A stretch of DNA of 64,000 bases from Aliiroseovarius pelagivivens (GCF_900302485.1 NZ_OMOI01000002.1:620001-684000); one strand, 5' to 3'. Numbered from the stretch's first letter, positions 7,998 through 18,045 are shown. Numbers and translations: made by a program. Notes: a model not told the origin generated them from the letters alone.

Positions 7998-9799
7998 TAA
8001 TTTTCCTTCAACAAATCGGTCAGTTCGAATTTCGTCACATCTACCAATCCCAAATCAGAGATCCGTAACTCGGGTATGACAACCAAGGCTAAGAAGCTGT
8101 GTTGGATCGAGGCGTTATTCAAGGTGCAGCCGCAAGTCTCCATTGCATCAATGATGCCCTGCGCTTTCACGGCCACCTCGGATGCCGGGGCGTCGGACAT
8201 CAGGCCCGCGACGGGCAGTTCGACCAGTGCCAGCTCTTTTCCGCCTTGATAGACACACATACCGCCGCCAACATCGGCCAGACGGTTGGCGGCCAGTGCC
8301 ATGTCGTCATGCGAGGTGCCAACCACGATCATGTGGTGGCTGTCATGTGCCACGGTGGATGCCATGGCCATCTGGCCCTGATACCCGAACCCATTCACAA
8401 AGCCATTGACCACGCCGCCGGTGCCCTTGTGGCGTTCGACCAGCGCAACCTGCGCCACATCCTGCGCTTCGTCGGTCTGAACGATGCCGTCAGACACCGA
8501 AAGGTCCCGTGTTAGAGCCTTTGTGGGCGCCTGATTTTCGACGATCCCAATCACTTTGGCCGTGACCGAGTTTGCACCCTCGGGTGCTTTCACGATGAAG
8601 TCATCGGGCACGATTGCTTTACCCATGTGCATCGTGGCCTTCGCATGGTCCGGCCAATCCAGATGTGGGCAGTCCACGGTGATCTTTCCGCCCTCAGCCA
8701 CGCTGGCGCCACGGGCGAATACGCGGTTGATCGGCAGGGTGGACAGGTCGTCGGTAAAGATCACATCAGCACGTCTTCCCGGTGTAATAGAGCCTAGTTC
8801 GCGTTCCAATCCGAAATGGGTCGCGGTGTTGATCGTCGCCATCTGGAGCGCAATCAAAGGATCACAGCCATAGCTGATCGCATAACGCAGGGCGCGGTTC
8901 ACATGGCCTTCCTCGACCAACGTTCCCGAATGGCAATCATCCGTGCAGATGATGAAATTGCGCGGGTCCAGTCCCTTTTCGGTCACCGCCGTGATCTGTT
9001 TTTCCACGTCAAACCAAGCGGACCCTAGCCGCATCATCGACCGCATCCCCTGACGGACACGCGCAATGGCGTCTGTTTCACAGGTGCCCTCGTGGTCATC
9101 GGCAGGCCCACCCGCCGCATAGGCGTGGAAATTCGGGCCCAGATCGGGGCTGGCATAGTGCCCGCCGATGGTCTTGCCCGCGTTCTGTGTTGCAGCCATT
9201 TCCGCCAGCATTTTTGGGTCGCTATGAATCACGCCGGGGAAATTCATCATTTCGCCCAGCCCGATGATGCCGGGCCACGTCATCGCCTCGGCCACATCCT
9301 CGGGGGTGATTTCAAAGCCGGTTGTCTCAAGTCCCGGCGCGGACGGCGCGCAGGACGGCATCTGTGTATAGATGTTGACCGGCTGGATCAGAGCCTCATC
9401 ATGCATCAAGCGCACACCTTCCAATCCCAGCACATTTGCGATCTCGTGCGGGTCGGTGAACATGGTGGTGGTGCCATGGGGGATCACGGCGCGGGCAAAC
9501 TCGGCCGGGGTCAGCATTCCGCTTTCAATATGCATATGCCCATCGCACAGGCCGGGGATCAGATATTGCCCATCGGCGTCGATCACCTGTGTATCCGGTC
9601 CGATACAATGGCTTGCGTCTGGGCCGACATAGGCAAAGCGCCCGTCGGCCATCGCGACCTGCCAGTCCAGCACCTCGCGCGTGTGAACATTCACCACGCG
9701 GCCGCCTTGAATTACGGTGTCTGCTGCTTCACGCCCGGCGGCGACGGCAATCAATCGCGCAGCACTTTCGGGCCAAGATTTAAGAATTGGTCTTTCCAT
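7997..9799 (-). CDS. ade: Adenine deaminase
   Basis: A 600-residue amidohydrolase that converts adenine to hypoxanthine and ammonia. The N-terminal part shows the metal-binding cluster GLCDGHMHIESGMLTPAEFARAVIPHGTTT and DPHEIANVLG; later come IGGHYASPDLG, ICTDDCHSGTLVEEGHV and the C-terminal adenine deaminase domain (VAHDSHHMIVVGTSHDDMALA). I start it at the ATG at 9797–9799 (MERPILKSWPESAARLI), since the 33 upstream codons are non-conserved. It heads the operon with amn, and together they route AMP to hypoxanthine. It diverges from the SDR gene at 9897. Confidence 0.95.
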   Translation of the reverse strand: MERPILKSWPESAARLIAVAAGREAADTVIQGGRVVNVHTREVLDWQVAMADGRFAYVGPDASHCIGPDTQVIDADGQYLIPGLCDGHMHIESGMLTPAEFARAVIPHGTTTMFTDPHEIANVLGLEGVRLMHDEALIQPVNIYTQMPSCAPSAPGLETTGFEITPEDVAEAMTWPGIIGLGEMMNFPGVIHSDPKMLAEMAATQNAGKTIGGHYASPDLGPNFHAYAAGGPADDHEGTCETDAIARVRQGMRSMMRLGSAWFDVEKQITAVTEKGLDPRNFIICTDDCHSGTLVEEGHVNRALRYAISYGCDPLIALQMATINTATHFGLERELGSITPGRRADVIFTDDLSTLPINRVFARGASVAEGGKITVDCPHLDWPDHAKATMHMGKAIVPDDFIVKAPEGANSVTAKVIGIVENQAPTKALTRDLSVSDGIVQTDEAQDVAQVALVERHKGTGGVVNGFVNGFGYQGQMAMASTVAHDSHHMIVVGTSHDDMALAANRLADVGGGMCVYQGGKELALVELPVAGLMSDAPASEVAVKAQGIIDAMETCGCTLNNASIQHSFLALVVIPELRISDLGLVDVTKFELTDLLKEN

Positions 9800-9896
9800 G
9801 GACCAATTGTTCCGAAATCTTCTGTTAGCGCAACCCCCTATCCGGGTCCGGTGATTTTGCACTTTCAAATCGCGCGGTGGCGGCGATACTGCGCGC

Positions 9897-10730
9897 ATGA
9901 AAAAGACACTCTTTGTATTCGGATTTGGCTATTCGGCGCGCGCATTGGCGGCAGAATTGCCGGGTGATTTCACCGTAATCGGCACCTCGCGCGAGGCTGG
10001 GCCGGATGTGATCCAATGGCCGGGCGGCGACATTTCGCATGCGCTGTCTCAGGCGACACATCTTCTGATCTCTGCCGGGCCAGACGGGGACGGAGACCCC
10101 GTTTTGCGCCAGGTTAGAGACGAAATCTCAGCTTTAGCCCCGCAGCTTGAGTGGGTCGGCTACCTCTCGACCACCGGAGTCTATGGCGACCATCAGGGCG
10201 GATGGGTCGACGAGGACACGCCGCTTATGCCGTCCACACGACGGGGCAAATTGCGCGTGCAGGCCGAAGCGGACTGGCAGGCGTTGGCGGCGGAGGCGGG
10301 GCTGCCCCTGCATATCTTCCGGCTGGCGGGTATCTATGGCCCCGGGCGCGGCCCGTTTTCCAAGGTGCGTAAGGGGACCGCGCGGCGGATCATCAAGAAA
10401 GATCAGGTGTTTTCGCGCATCCATGTCGCCGATATCGCGCAGGTTCTGGCGGCCTCGATCACACAGCCCAATCCGGGAGGGATCTATAATCTCTGCGATG
10501 ACAACGCCGCCCCGCCCGAGGATGTTCTGGCCTATGCGGCAGAGTTGCTGGGTCTGCCCGTGCCACCTGCCATAGATTTCGAAACCGCCGAGATGACCCC
10601 AATGGCGCGCAGTTTTTATGCGGAAAGCAAGCGGGTGCGGAACGACCGGATCAAAGACGAGCTGGGGGTAAAGCTGCGCTTTCCGACCTATCAGGACGGG
10701 CTGAAAGCACTGCTAAAAGCCGAGGGTTAG
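9897..10730 (+). CDS. NAD(P)-binding SDR-family protein (YeeZ-like epimerase)
   Basis: A 277-residue protein. The N-terminus [21 protein letters not shown] carries a shortened Rossmann glycine motif (GFGYSA), followed by a beta strand with [15 protein letters not shown], the segment [21 protein letters not shown] and [13 protein letters not shown], typical of atypical or extended SDRs of the YeeZ type. The usual YxxxK pair is not obvious, which is common in these atypical SDRs and may mean a binding or regulatory rather than catalytic role. The substrate is unknown. Its end overlaps the end of dxs by 4 bp (convergent). Confidence 0.75.
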   Translation: MKKTLFVFGFGYSARALAAELPGDFTVIGTSREAGPDVIQWPGGDISHALSQATHLLISAGPDGDGDPVLRQVRDEISALAPQLEWVGYLSTTGVYGDHQGGWVDEDTPLMPSTRRGKLRVQAEADWQALAAEAGLPLHIFRLAGIYGPGRGPFSKVRKGTARRIIKKDQVFSRIHVADIAQVLAASITQPNPGGIYNLCDDNAAPPEDVLAYAAELLGLPVPPAIDFETAEMTPMARSFYAESKRVRNDRIKDELGVKLRFPTYQDGLKALLKAEG

Positions 10731-12655
10731 GCTCGCTTTTCACCGATCTGCGCGACGCCCAGCACGTCCAGCACCTTGGCTTCGATGTCCTTGGCGGACA
10801 GCTTGGCGTCCTCGTACATCCGTGCAGGCGATGCGTGGTCGATGAACGTATCGGGCAGAACCATCGAGCGGAACTTAAGGCCGGTGTCGAACACACCTTC
10901 TTCCGCCAAAAGCTGCGCCACATGGCTTCCGAATCCACCGACTGCACCTTCTTCGATGGTGATCAGGGCTTCGTGGTGTTCCGCCAGCGACAGGATCAAC
11001 TCGCGATCCAGCGGTTTGGCGAAACGGGCGTCAGCGACGGTGGGGGTGATGCCACGTGCGGTCAAAGCCTCGGCCGCGGCTTCGGCTTCCGACAGGCGGG
11101 TGCCGAAGGACAGGATTGCCACGCGCGAGCCTTCGCGGATCATGCGACCTTTGCCAATCTCCAGCACTTCGCCTTTTTCAGGCAGCTCGACACCCACGCC
11201 TTCGCCACGCGGGTAGCGGAAGGCGGATGGCCGGTCGTTGATCGAATGCGCGGTGGCGATCATGTGCATCAGCTCGGCTTCATCCGCGGCGGCCATCAAG
11301 ACGATGTCGGGCAGGTTGGCCAAGAAGGCGATGTCGAAGGATCCGGCATGGGTCGCCCCATCGGCGCCCACCAGACCGGCACGGTCGATGGCAAAGCGCA
11401 CGGGCAGGCGTTGGACGGCCACATCATGCACGACTTGGTCGTATCCGCGTTGCAGGAAGGTCGAATACATCGCGCAGAAGGGCTTCATGCCGCCAGCGGC
11501 CAGCGCGGCGGCGAAGGTGACGCCATGTTGTTCGGCAATGCCCACGTCAAAACAGCGCGAGGGATAGCGTTCCGCCATCAGGTTCAGCCCGGTCCCGTCC
11601 GGCATCGCAGCGGTGACGGCGCAGACCTTGTCATCTTCGGTGGCCAGCCGGACCAGCTCTTTCCCGAAGACCGAGGTATAGCTAGGCGCATTGGATGGCG
11701 CTTTGTGCTGCTTGCCGCTGGCCACGTCGAATGTCGCAGTGGCATGGCCACGGTCGCGCGCCGCCTCGGCGGGGGCATAGCCCTTGCCCTTTTTGGTGAT
11801 CACATGGATCAGCATCGGGCCGGTGGCGCGGTCATGGACGGTGCGCAAGACGGACAGAAGGCTGTCCATGTCATGCCCGTCGATGGGGCCAACGTAAGAA
11901 AAGCCCAGTTCTTCGAACAGAGTGCCGCCGACGGTCATGGATTTCACCATTTCCTTGGCGCGGCGTGCGCCTTCCTGGAAGGGTTCGGGCAGCAGGCTGA
12001 CCGCGCCTTTAGCGGCGGCTTTCAACTCTTGAAACGGTTCTTCGGCGTAAAGACGGCTGAGATAGCTGGACAGCGCACCGACCGGCGGGGCGATCGACAT
12101 GTCATTGTCATTCAGGATCACGAACAGGCGGCGGTTCAGGTGACCTGCGTTGTTCATCGCTTCGAACGCCATACCGGCCGACATGGATCCGTCACCGATC
12201 ACGGCAACCGCGTCGCCGATCCCATGTTCCGGTGCGCCGCCAAGGTCGCGGGCGACCGAGAAGCCGAGGGCAGCCGAAATCGAGGTCGAGCTATGCCCGG
12301 CGCCGAACGGATCAAACGGGCTTTCCGAGCGTTTGGTGAAGCCAGACAAGCCACCTTCGCAGCGCAGAGTGCGGATGCGGTCACGTCGACCCGTCAGAAT
12401 CTTATGTGGGTAACACTGGTGGCCCACGTCCCAGACGATCCGGTCCTTGGGGGCGTCAAACACCGCATGCAGCGCCACGGTCAGCTCAACAACACCCAAA
12501 CCAGCGCCCAAATGCCCGCCGGTTTCCGACACGGCCGAGATCGTTTCGGCCCGGACTTCATGGGCCAGCCGCTCAAGCTCGCTGTCCGACAAGGATTTCA
12601 TGTCGGCGGGGACTGCTACGCGGTCCAGAATGGGTGTTTCGGGTCTGTCAGACAT
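10727..12655 (-). CDS. dxs: 1-deoxy-D-xylulose-5-phosphate synthase
   Basis: A 642-residue thiamine-diphosphate enzyme that joins pyruvate and glyceraldehyde 3-phosphate, the entry to the MEP isoprenoid pathway. Visible: [14 protein letters not shown], the ThDP-binding [18 protein letters not shown], the central [12 protein letters not shown], the pyrimidine-domain [18 protein letters not shown], and [16 protein letters not shown]. The correct start is the ATG at 12653–12655 ([13 protein letters not shown]); the open frame extends about 100 codons further upstream through the ispA end and is not coding. It follows ispA by 16 bp in an isoprenoid operon. Confidence 0.96.
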   Translation of the reverse strand: MSDRPETPILDRVAVPADMKSLSDSELERLAHEVRAETISAVSETGGHLGAGLGVVELTVALHAVFDAPKDRIVWDVGHQCYPHKILTGRRDRIRTLRCEGGLSGFTKRSESPFDPFGAGHSSTSISAALGFSVARDLGGAPEHGIGDAVAVIGDGSMSAGMAFEAMNNAGHLNRRLFVILNDNDMSIAPPVGALSSYLSRLYAEEPFQELKAAAKGAVSLLPEPFQEGARRAKEMVKSMTVGGTLFEELGFSYVGPIDGHDMDSLLSVLRTVHDRATGPMLIHVITKKGKGYAPAEAARDRGHATATFDVASGKQHKAPSNAPSYTSVFGKELVRLATEDDKVCAVTAAMPDGTGLNLMAERYPSRCFDVGIAEQHGVTFAAALAAGGMKPFCAMYSTFLQRGYDQVVHDVAVQRLPVRFAIDRAGLVGADGATHAGSFDIAFLANLPDIVLMAAADEAELMHMIATAHSINDRPSAFRYPRGEGVGVELPEKGEVLEIGKGRMIREGSRVAILSFGTRLSEAEAAAEALTARGITPTVADARFAKPLDRELILSLAEHHEALITIEEGAVGGFGSHVAQLLAEEGVFDTGLKFRSMVLPDTFIDHASPARMYEDAKLSAKDIEAKVLDVLGVAQIGEKRA

Positions 12656-12671
12656 AAAATGCCCCGTTTGC

Positions 12672-13526
12672 CTATCTGTCCCGTTGGATAACGAAGCGCG
12701 CGGCCTCTCGCAAGGTGTCGGCATCCTCACCATAGGGTGAAAGTGCGTCACAGGCTTGATCAACAAGCTCTTTTGCGCGGGTCTTTGCCGCTTCCAACCC
12801 CAAAAGCGAGACGAACGTGGCTTTGCCTGCATCCGCATCCTTGCCAACGGCTTTTCCAACGGCGGCGGCATCCCCTTCGACATCCAGAATGTCATCGGCG
12901 ATTTGAAAGGCCAGACCAAGCGCGGTGGAATAGTCTCGCATCGGGGCAATGTCTGCCCCGGCCAACATGGCACCCGCTTCGCCAGACCAACGGATGAGCG
13001 CGCCGGTTTTACCGGCCTGAAGCTCGGTGATCTGGTCCAAATTCAGCGGGGAATCGGCGGTTTCGGCGGCGATATCCAACGCCTGCCCATGCACCATGCC
13101 CAACTGTCCGGCGGCGCGTGCCATGGACGAGATCAGTGGCACGCGGGCCTCGCCCACGTCGTCATGGGTCAGCAGCTCGAACGCGAGCGTTTGCAGGGCA
13201 TCGCCCACCAGAACGGCGGTGGCATCGTCCCATTTCTTGTGCACGGTCGGCAGTCCGCGCCGCAGGTCGTCGTCGTCCATGCAGGGCATGTCATCATGGA
13301 CCAGAGAATAGGCGTGGATTGCTTCGATTGCGGCTGCAGGCCACAGCGCGCGGGATTCGGAAACGCCGTGAATACGGGCGCTTTCCATCACCAAAAAGGC
13401 GCGCAGACCCTTGCCGCCCGCCGTGGCATAGCGCATCGGTTCGGCCAAGGCGCCCTTGTCGGAAATCGCTGCGTGCAGATGCGCCCGCGCGGCGCGCGCC
13501 GTGTCGTCCAGACGTGTCTTGAACAT
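12672..13526 (-). CDS. ispA: Polyprenyl (farnesyl/geranyl) diphosphate synthase
   Basis: A 284-residue trans-isoprenyl diphosphate synthase. The first aspartate-rich motif is [21 protein letters not shown] (DDxxxxD type), the second is [23 protein letters not shown] near residue 40 binds the diphosphate. The two-residue insertion in the first motif is typical of short-chain bacterial farnesyl or geranyl diphosphate synthases. It directly follows xseB (start codon adjoins the xseB stop) and precedes dxs, the classical xseB–ispA–dxs order. The chain length of the product cannot be fixed from sequence by eye. Confidence 0.94.
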   Translation of the reverse strand: MFKTRLDDTARAARAHLHAAISDKGALAEPMRYATAGGKGLRAFLVMESARIHGVSESRALWPAAAIEAIHAYSLVHDDMPCMDDDDLRRGLPTVHKKWDDATAVLVGDALQTLAFELLTHDDVGEARVPLISSMARAAGQLGMVHGQALDIAAETADSPLNLDQITELQAGKTGALIRWSGEAGAMLAGADIAPMRDYSTALGLAFQIADDILDVEGDAAAVGKAVGKDADAGKATFVSLLGLEAAKTRAKELVDQACDALSPYGEDADTLREAARFVIQRDR

Positions 13527-13769
13527 TTACAGCCCTTCGACAGGAGTGGTGCCGCTAGGCTCTCCGTTCTTGTCCAAGGTGATCGCAGCGACCTTTTCTT
13601 CGGCCTCTTTCAGCTTGGTTTCGCACCGCGCTTTCAGCTCGGCCCCGCGTTCATACAGCTTGATCGAATCCTCAAGCGCCACGTCACCGCGTTCCAGTTG
13701 GCCCACGACGGCCTCGAGTTCCCGCATGGCCTCTTCAAAGGACATTTCGCTTACTGGTTTGTCGCTCAT
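13527..13769 (-). CDS. xseB: Exodeoxyribonuclease VII small subunit
   Basis: An 80-residue protein. The core SFEEAMRELEAVVGQLERGDVALEDSIKLYERGAEL followed by CETKLKEAEEKV is the full XseB signature: two helices with the conserved LExIV..LExG..LEeSl..yerG pattern. It joins XseA (encoded elsewhere) to make the single-strand exonuclease VII. The gene overlaps the HDAC-family gene upstream by 4 bp (ATGA) and abuts ispA downstream, so it is translationally coupled inside this operon. Confidence 0.95.
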   Translation of the reverse strand: MSDKPVSEMSFEEAMRELEAVVGQLERGDVALEDSIKLYERGAELKARCETKLKEAEEKVAAITLDKNGEPSGTTPVEGL

Positions 13770-14701
13770 GCGCCGCGCTCCATCATCACGTTGATATAGG
13801 CCCCGACGCTGTCGCCAAGGGCTTCCAGATCATAGCCGCCCTCAAGCGACGATACCACCCGCCCGGCACAGCATTTATCCGCCAGATCGCAGATACGATG
13901 CGCCAGCCAGGCGAAATCCTCGGTTTCCCAATGCAGATTGGCCAGAGGGTCGCGCCTATGGGCGTCGAACCCGGCAGAGACCAGAACAAGCTGCGGGTTA
14001 TAGGGCTCGATCACGTCGGTCAGGATGCGATCCCACGCGTCACGCATTTCCTCGCCGCCGGTTCCGCTTTTCAGGGGAAGGTTAAGCACCTGCCCAAACG
14101 CGCCTTTTTGGTGAAGACCGCCAGATCCCGGATAAAGCGGCATCTGGTGAGAAGATACGAACCGCACTCGGCTTTCATGCCACAGCACATCCTGCGTGCC
14201 GTTGCCGTGATGCACGTCGAAATCCAGCACCGCCACGCGATCCAGCCCATGCTCATTGGCCGCGTGAATGGCGGCAATGGCGACCGTTGAAAACAGGCAG
14301 AACCCCATCGGGTTGGCTTTCTCGGCGTGGTGGCCGGGGGGGCGACAGGCGACAAATGCGTTTTGCGCTTCACCTGCCATCAGGCGATCCACAGCGTCCA
14401 CGTTCCCACCAATCGCGCGCAAGGCGGCTTCGAACGATCCGGGGGCCATGAAGGTGTCGCCATCCAGCTGCGCCCAACCTTCGACCGGCTGGGCATTCTC
14501 GATCCGCTCGAAATAGGCACGGGAATGTCCAAGGCGCACATGATCCAAAGAAGCAACAGGCGGTTCGGGCCGAACTAGAGACTGAAAATGAGGGGCCGAC
14601 AGGGCGGTTTCGATTGCCTCTAACCGCGCCACCTGCTCGGGATGGCCGGGCGGGGTCACGTGATCAAAGCTGACGGGGTGGGTGTAGAGCAACGTTGTCA
14701 T
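13766..14701 (-). CDS. Histone deacetylase family protein
   Basis: A 311-residue zinc hydrolase of the HDAC/acetoin-utilisation/acetylpolyamine amidohydrolase superfamily. Active-site elements are visible: RPPGHHAEK, GFCLFSTVAIAA, the metal-ligand segment VLDFDVHHGNGTQDVLW, and VSAGFDAHRRDPL; the C-terminal SLEGGYDLEAL closes the pocket. The real substrate in bacteria is usually unknown (acetylated lysines, polyamines or small molecules). It is the first gene of the xseB–ispA–dxs operon, an arrangement I recognise from Rhodobacterales, and starts at the ATG at 14699–14701, 46 bp from the divergent secreted-protein gene. Confidence 0.9.
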   Translation of the reverse strand: MTTLLYTHPVSFDHVTPPGHPEQVARLEAIETALSAPHFQSLVRPEPPVASLDHVRLGHSRAYFERIENAQPVEGWAQLDGDTFMAPGSFEAALRAIGGNVDAVDRLMAGEAQNAFVACRPPGHHAEKANPMGFCLFSTVAIAAIHAANEHGLDRVAVLDFDVHHGNGTQDVLWHESRVRFVSSHQMPLYPGSGGLHQKGAFGQVLNLPLKSGTGGEEMRDAWDRILTDVIEPYNPQLVLVSAGFDAHRRDPLANLHWETEDFAWLAHRICDLADKCCAGRVVSSLEGGYDLEALGDSVGAYINVMMERGA

Positions 14702-14747
14702 GGCGCGACGCTAGGACAATACTGACACAACAACAAGAGAGGTTCCC

Positions 14748-15290
14748 ATGCGCTGGATACTACCGTTACTCGTGGTCGCACCCCCGGCTTTCGCAGAAGG
14801 GTTTTCGACCCAAGTCACCGGCGATTTCAACGCCGATGGTATCGCGGATCATGTGGCGTTGATTGATTTTGGGGACCACGGCCAAGCCGATCTTCTTTTG
14901 AAGTTGGGTGATGGTTTGCAAACAATTTGGCTGCAGAACCTTATCTGGGTCGGAGGGATTGGTCAGCAGCCGTCGCTAACGATCACCCCACGCGGTTCGC
15001 TTCAGATGATGTCACACAACAGTTCAATTGGTCGGAACCGGTGGGAGCAGATCCATACGCTTGCCTGGCGTGAGGGCGCGATGAGGGTCGTCGGGTATAC
15101 GTATCGCTGGTATGACACGCTGAATCTTGACGATATCGGCAGCTGTGATCTGAACCTTCTAACTGGCAAGGGCGAGATTTCGGTAGGACAAGACGATACA
15201 ACGCGTTCGATATCCGTCACGAGCCCAGCCTTCGCTGTTCAGGACTGGCTTTATGAAATGCCGCCGGAATGCGAGGTGCTGTTCGACTGA
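14748..15290 (+). CDS. Secreted protein of unknown function with one FG-GAP/EF-hand-like motif
   Basis: A 180-residue protein with a short Sec signal peptide (MRWILPLLVVAPPAFAEG, cleavage near residue 16). Right after it comes GDFNADGIADHVALIDFGDHGQADLLL, a DxNxDGxxD calcium-loop-like motif as in FG-GAP/VCBS repeats, but only one or two copies exist, too few for a propeller. The rest (LNLDDIGSCDLNLLTGKGEI and the end EMPPECEVLFD) has two cysteines that could form a disulfide. No family recognised. It lies between the HDAC gene and petR and is convergent with petR, 7 bp apart. Confidence 0.75.
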   Translation: MRWILPLLVVAPPAFAEGFSTQVTGDFNADGIADHVALIDFGDHGQADLLLKLGDGLQTIWLQNLIWVGGIGQQPSLTITPRGSLQMMSHNSSIGRNRWEQIHTLAWREGAMRVVGYTYRWYDTLNLDDIGSCDLNLLTGKGEISVGQDDTTRSISVTSPAFAVQDWLYEMPPECEVLFD

Positions 15291-15297
15291 AAGTGCC

Positions 15298-15999
15298 TTA
15301 GTCCGGCGCCAGCATATATCCCGCTCCGCGCACCGTCTGCAGATAGCGCGGTTGTTTAGGGTCCATTTCAAGCTTGCGGCGCAGACGCGTGATCTGCACA
15401 TCCACGGCACGCTCTTGTGCCTGCCCCTGATCCCGGCCCAGTTGCTCGACCAACGAGGTTCGGCTGACCGGTTCGGCTGGTGTGGCCGAGAAGATCTTCA
15501 TCAGCTGGTTCTCTGTCGCGGTCAGGCGCACCAACTCCTCGCCGCACCAAAGCTCGCCCCGCTCGATGTCATAGGTCTTGTCGCCCAACGTCAGGGATTT
15601 CGGGCTTTGATCCTCGGTCGTGGTCGGTATGCGTCGCAAGATAGCGTTGATCCGCAGCAGAAGCTCTTTTGGCTCAAACGGTTTGGCCAGATAGTCATCC
15701 GCCCCTGCCTCAAGGCCCCTGATGCGGTCCTCGGTCTCGCCTTTGGCGGTCAGAAGCAGGATTGGCGTGGTCAGGGTTTCACGCAAAGATCGGGTCAGGC
15801 TGATCCCATCTTCGCCCGGCATCATGACGTCGGTCACGATCAGATCGAAATCCAGCCCGGCCAACAAGCGTCGAGCGTGCGCCGCATCCCGTGCCGCGCT
15901 GACCCAGAACCCGTTGCGCACCAGAAACTTCTGAAGCAGCCCACGAATGCGTTCGTCATCATCGATGATCAGAAGATGTGCCTCGGGTGCCTCAGTCAT
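15298..15999 (-). CDS. petR: OmpR-family response regulator, PetR-like
   Basis: A 233-residue two-domain regulator. The receiver domain (about 8–120) has the acidic pair in LIIDDDERIRGLL, the phospho-acceptor aspartate in IVTDVMMPGEDG, and the lysine in YLAKPFEPKELL. The C-terminal winged helix (about 135–230) ends with the typical RLRRKLE...YLQTVRGAGYMLAPD. It overlaps the upstream MarR gene by 8 bp. The MarR plus response-regulator pair matches petP–petR of Rhodobacter capsulatus, where petR is needed for cytochrome bc1 (petABC) expression; no histidine kinase or petABC is in this window. Confidence 0.85.
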   Translation of the reverse strand: MTEAPEAHLLIIDDDERIRGLLQKFLVRNGFWVSAARDAAHARRLLAGLDFDLIVTDVMMPGEDGISLTRSLRETLTTPILLLTAKGETEDRIRGLEAGADDYLAKPFEPKELLLRINAILRRIPTTTEDQSPKSLTLGDKTYDIERGELWCGEELVRLTATENQLMKIFSATPAEPVSRTSLVEQLGRDQGQAQERAVDVQITRLRRKLEMDPKQPRYLQTVRGAGYMLAPD

Positions 16000-16498
16000 T
16001 TCTGCTATCCTTCATCCGAGTGAAATGGCGCTGCATGTCGTGGTCCATCATTGCTTCTAGCACAGTGCGGAACCCCTGTACGGCCTCTGGCCCGGCTTCA
16101 CGATAGGCTTGGCGCATCCGTTCGCGCTGGGCGTCGGATAGCTCTTGTTCCAGCGCAGCGCCCTTGTCGGTCAGAACCAGATGCCGCTCGCGCTTGTCAC
16201 GGGTACCAACGCGGCTTTCCACCAGTTCATCCGTGATCAACGTCCTCAGCACGCGGTTCAGCGACTGTTTGGTCACGCCAAGGATAGACAGCAGGTTGTT
16301 TACCGTCGTGCCCGGTGTACGGCTGATAAAGTGCAGCGCACGGTGATGGGCGCGGCCATATCCATATTTGTTCAGAATACGATCCGGATCAGCAGTAAAG
16401 CCGCGATAGGCAAAGAACATCGCCTCGATGCCCTTGCGCAATTGCTCGTCTGTTAGAAACAGAAGGCTTTGCCCGCCGTGGGGCTGCCGCTCACTCAT
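15992..16498 (-). CDS. petP: MarR-family regulator, PetP-like
   Basis: A 168-residue winged-helix protein. The core shows helix FRAHHRALHFISRTPGTTVNNLLSILGVTKQSLNRVLRTL (written here in parts: AHHRALHFISR, VNNLLSILGVTKQSLNRVL) and the wing RDKRERHLVLTDKGAALEQEL, classic for MarR. I start at the ATG at 16496–16498 behind a GAGGA site; an upstream in-frame start adds seven residues. It forms an overlapping pair with the PetR-like gene downstream and diverges from ilvE. A histidine pair within YGRAHHRAL could sense something, but no ligand can be named. Confidence 0.85.
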   Translation of the reverse strand: MSERQPHGGQSLLFLTDEQLRKGIEAMFFAYRGFTADPDRILNKYGYGRAHHRALHFISRTPGTTVNNLLSILGVTKQSLNRVLRTLITDELVESRVGTRDKRERHLVLTDKGAALEQELSDAQRERMRQAYREAGPEAVQGFRTVLEAMMDHDMQRHFTRMKDSRND

Positions 16499-16685
16499 GA
16501 TGTCCTCTTCACAAATCATGTTACAGTTTCCAGTTTTATGTCAGTGTTGTTGACTTTCCAAGAATCAATTGTTAGCGATTTGCGGATTTCGCGAAATATT
16601 ATGTCCGAAGCGGACCGATATTGCGCAACAATTGCAAAAGCACTGCGGGACGGTCCCGTGGCACAGAACTGGAAAGGACGGAAAC

Positions 16686-17552
16686 ATGAGCGGATATGAT
16701 GATCGCGACGGCAAGATCTGGATGGACGGCCAATTGGTCGATTGGCGCGATGCGAACGTCCACATTCTGACCCACGCGCTGCACTATGCCTCGTCGGTTT
16801 TTGAGGGCGAGCGCCTGTATGACGGCAAGATCTTCCTCAGCCGCAAGCACTCGGAACGCCTGCTGAAATCGGGCGAGATGATGGACATGCCCATCCCCTA
16901 TTCGGTGGATGAAATCGAAGCCGCCAAACAAGCAGTTGTCGAGGCGAACGACCTGACCAACGCCTACGTTCGCGTTGTTGCGTGGCGCGGTGCCGGGGAA
17001 GACATGGGTGTCAGCTCCGCGAAGAACCCCGTCCGTATGGCCGTGGCCGCGTGGGCATGGGGCGATTACTACGGCGACGCCAAGATGAAAGGCGCCAAGC
17101 TGGACATCGCCAAGTGGAAACGTCCGTCGCCGGAAACCATTCCGACAGCCGCCAAAGCGGCAGGTCTTTACATGATCTGCACCATGTCCAAGCACGCGGC
17201 CGAGGCCAAAGGCTGCTCGGATGCGCTGTTCATGGACTACCGCGGCTACGTGGCCGAGGCGACCGGCGCGAACGTCTTCTTCGTGAAGGACGGCGAGGTT
17301 CACACGCCGCTTCCCGACGCGATCCTGAACGGCCTAACCCGTCAGACGGTTATCGGCATGCTGAAGGAAAAAGGCATCACCGTGCATGAACGCTATATCA
17401 TGCCCGAAGAACTGGCCGATTTCGAACAGTGCTGGCTGACCGGCTCTGCAGCCGAAGTCACACCCGTTGGTCAGATCGGGGACTATATGTTCGAGGTGGG
17501 TGCGCTGACCCGCGACATCTCGGAAAGCTACGAGAAACTCGTGAGAAGCTAA
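16686..17552 (+). CDS. ilvE: Branched-chain amino acid aminotransferase
   Basis: A 288-residue fold-type IV PLP enzyme that transfers amino groups between glutamate and branched-chain keto acids. Features: DANVHILTHALHYASSVFEGER at the N-terminus, a lysine in the SKHAAEAKGCSDALFMD region, the conserved YVAEATGANVFFVKDGEVHTP, and LTRQTVIGML followed by ADFEQCWLTGSAAEVTPV. The start is the ATG at 16686 (MSGYDDRDGKIW) behind GGAC/GGA; the longer upstream open frame is not supported. It diverges from the petP–petR pair across a 187-bp region. Confidence 0.93.
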   Translation: MSGYDDRDGKIWMDGQLVDWRDANVHILTHALHYASSVFEGERLYDGKIFLSRKHSERLLKSGEMMDMPIPYSVDEIEAAKQAVVEANDLTNAYVRVVAWRGAGEDMGVSSAKNPVRMAVAAWAWGDYYGDAKMKGAKLDIAKWKRPSPETIPTAAKAAGLYMICTMSKHAAEAKGCSDALFMDYRGYVAEATGANVFFVKDGEVHTPLPDAILNGLTRQTVIGMLKEKGITVHERYIMPEELADFEQCWLTGSAAEVTPVGQIGDYMFEVGALTRDISESYEKLVRS

Positions 17553-17616
17553 CGCCGCTTAACTTTTTTTGAACGCCCGTCCCCTAGGCTGATGCCACTC
17601 AAAGGGGGCGGGCGTT

Positions 17617-18045
17617 TTGCTGTCCAGAAACATCAAGATCTTGATTGCGATCATCGTGGTTGTGGTGCTGCCAACCGTGGCGGCCCTGGCGTGGTATGCG
17701 GTGACCAAGGACCCGACGATTCGCCCTCTGGGCATTACCAAGCAGGCGCTGGTCGAGCAGACCTCGGATGATGGTGCCATGCTAACCATCGTGATCCGTT
17801 TCGATCCTGATGAAGACACGAAAACCAGCGAGCTTCTGGGCACAAAAATCGCTTATGCATTCGAGGCAAAGGGGGTCGTCGGCAGTGTCAAACGGCTTCC
17901 CGTGCCGGGAAACGAGATGACGGTGACTTACCTGATCGGAGCCTCGACCATCGGGCCCTATCCAGCGTCACACGCCTCGACTGGGATCAACGCTGCGGTA
18001 GGGGCGTATCGCATGATCGTACCGCCCGAAATCTTGGAAAACTAG
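17617..18045 (+). CDS. Conserved single-pass membrane protein of unknown function
   Basis: A 142-residue protein with one N-terminal membrane segment ([22 protein letters not shown], residues about 8–29) and a soluble, presumably periplasmic, domain rich in beta-type sequence. It starts at a TTG codon; an AAGGGGG site 8–12 nt upstream supports it and no ATG is available in the right place. The segment [29 protein letters not shown] has no motif I recognise. It follows ilvE by 64 bp and overlaps the end of queG by 4 bp (convergent). Confidence 0.7.
   Translation: MLSRNIKILIAIIVVVVLPTVAALAWYAVTKDPTIRPLGITKQALVEQTSDDGAMLTIVIRFDPDEDTKTSELLGTKIAYAFEAKGVVGSVKRLPVPGNEMTVTYLIGASTIGPYPASHASTGINAAVGAYRMIVPPEILEN

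Noticed and set aside
10835..12691. A 618-codon plus-strand frame opposite dxs
   Set aside because: Shadow of dxs, which has complete ThDP motifs on the minus strand.
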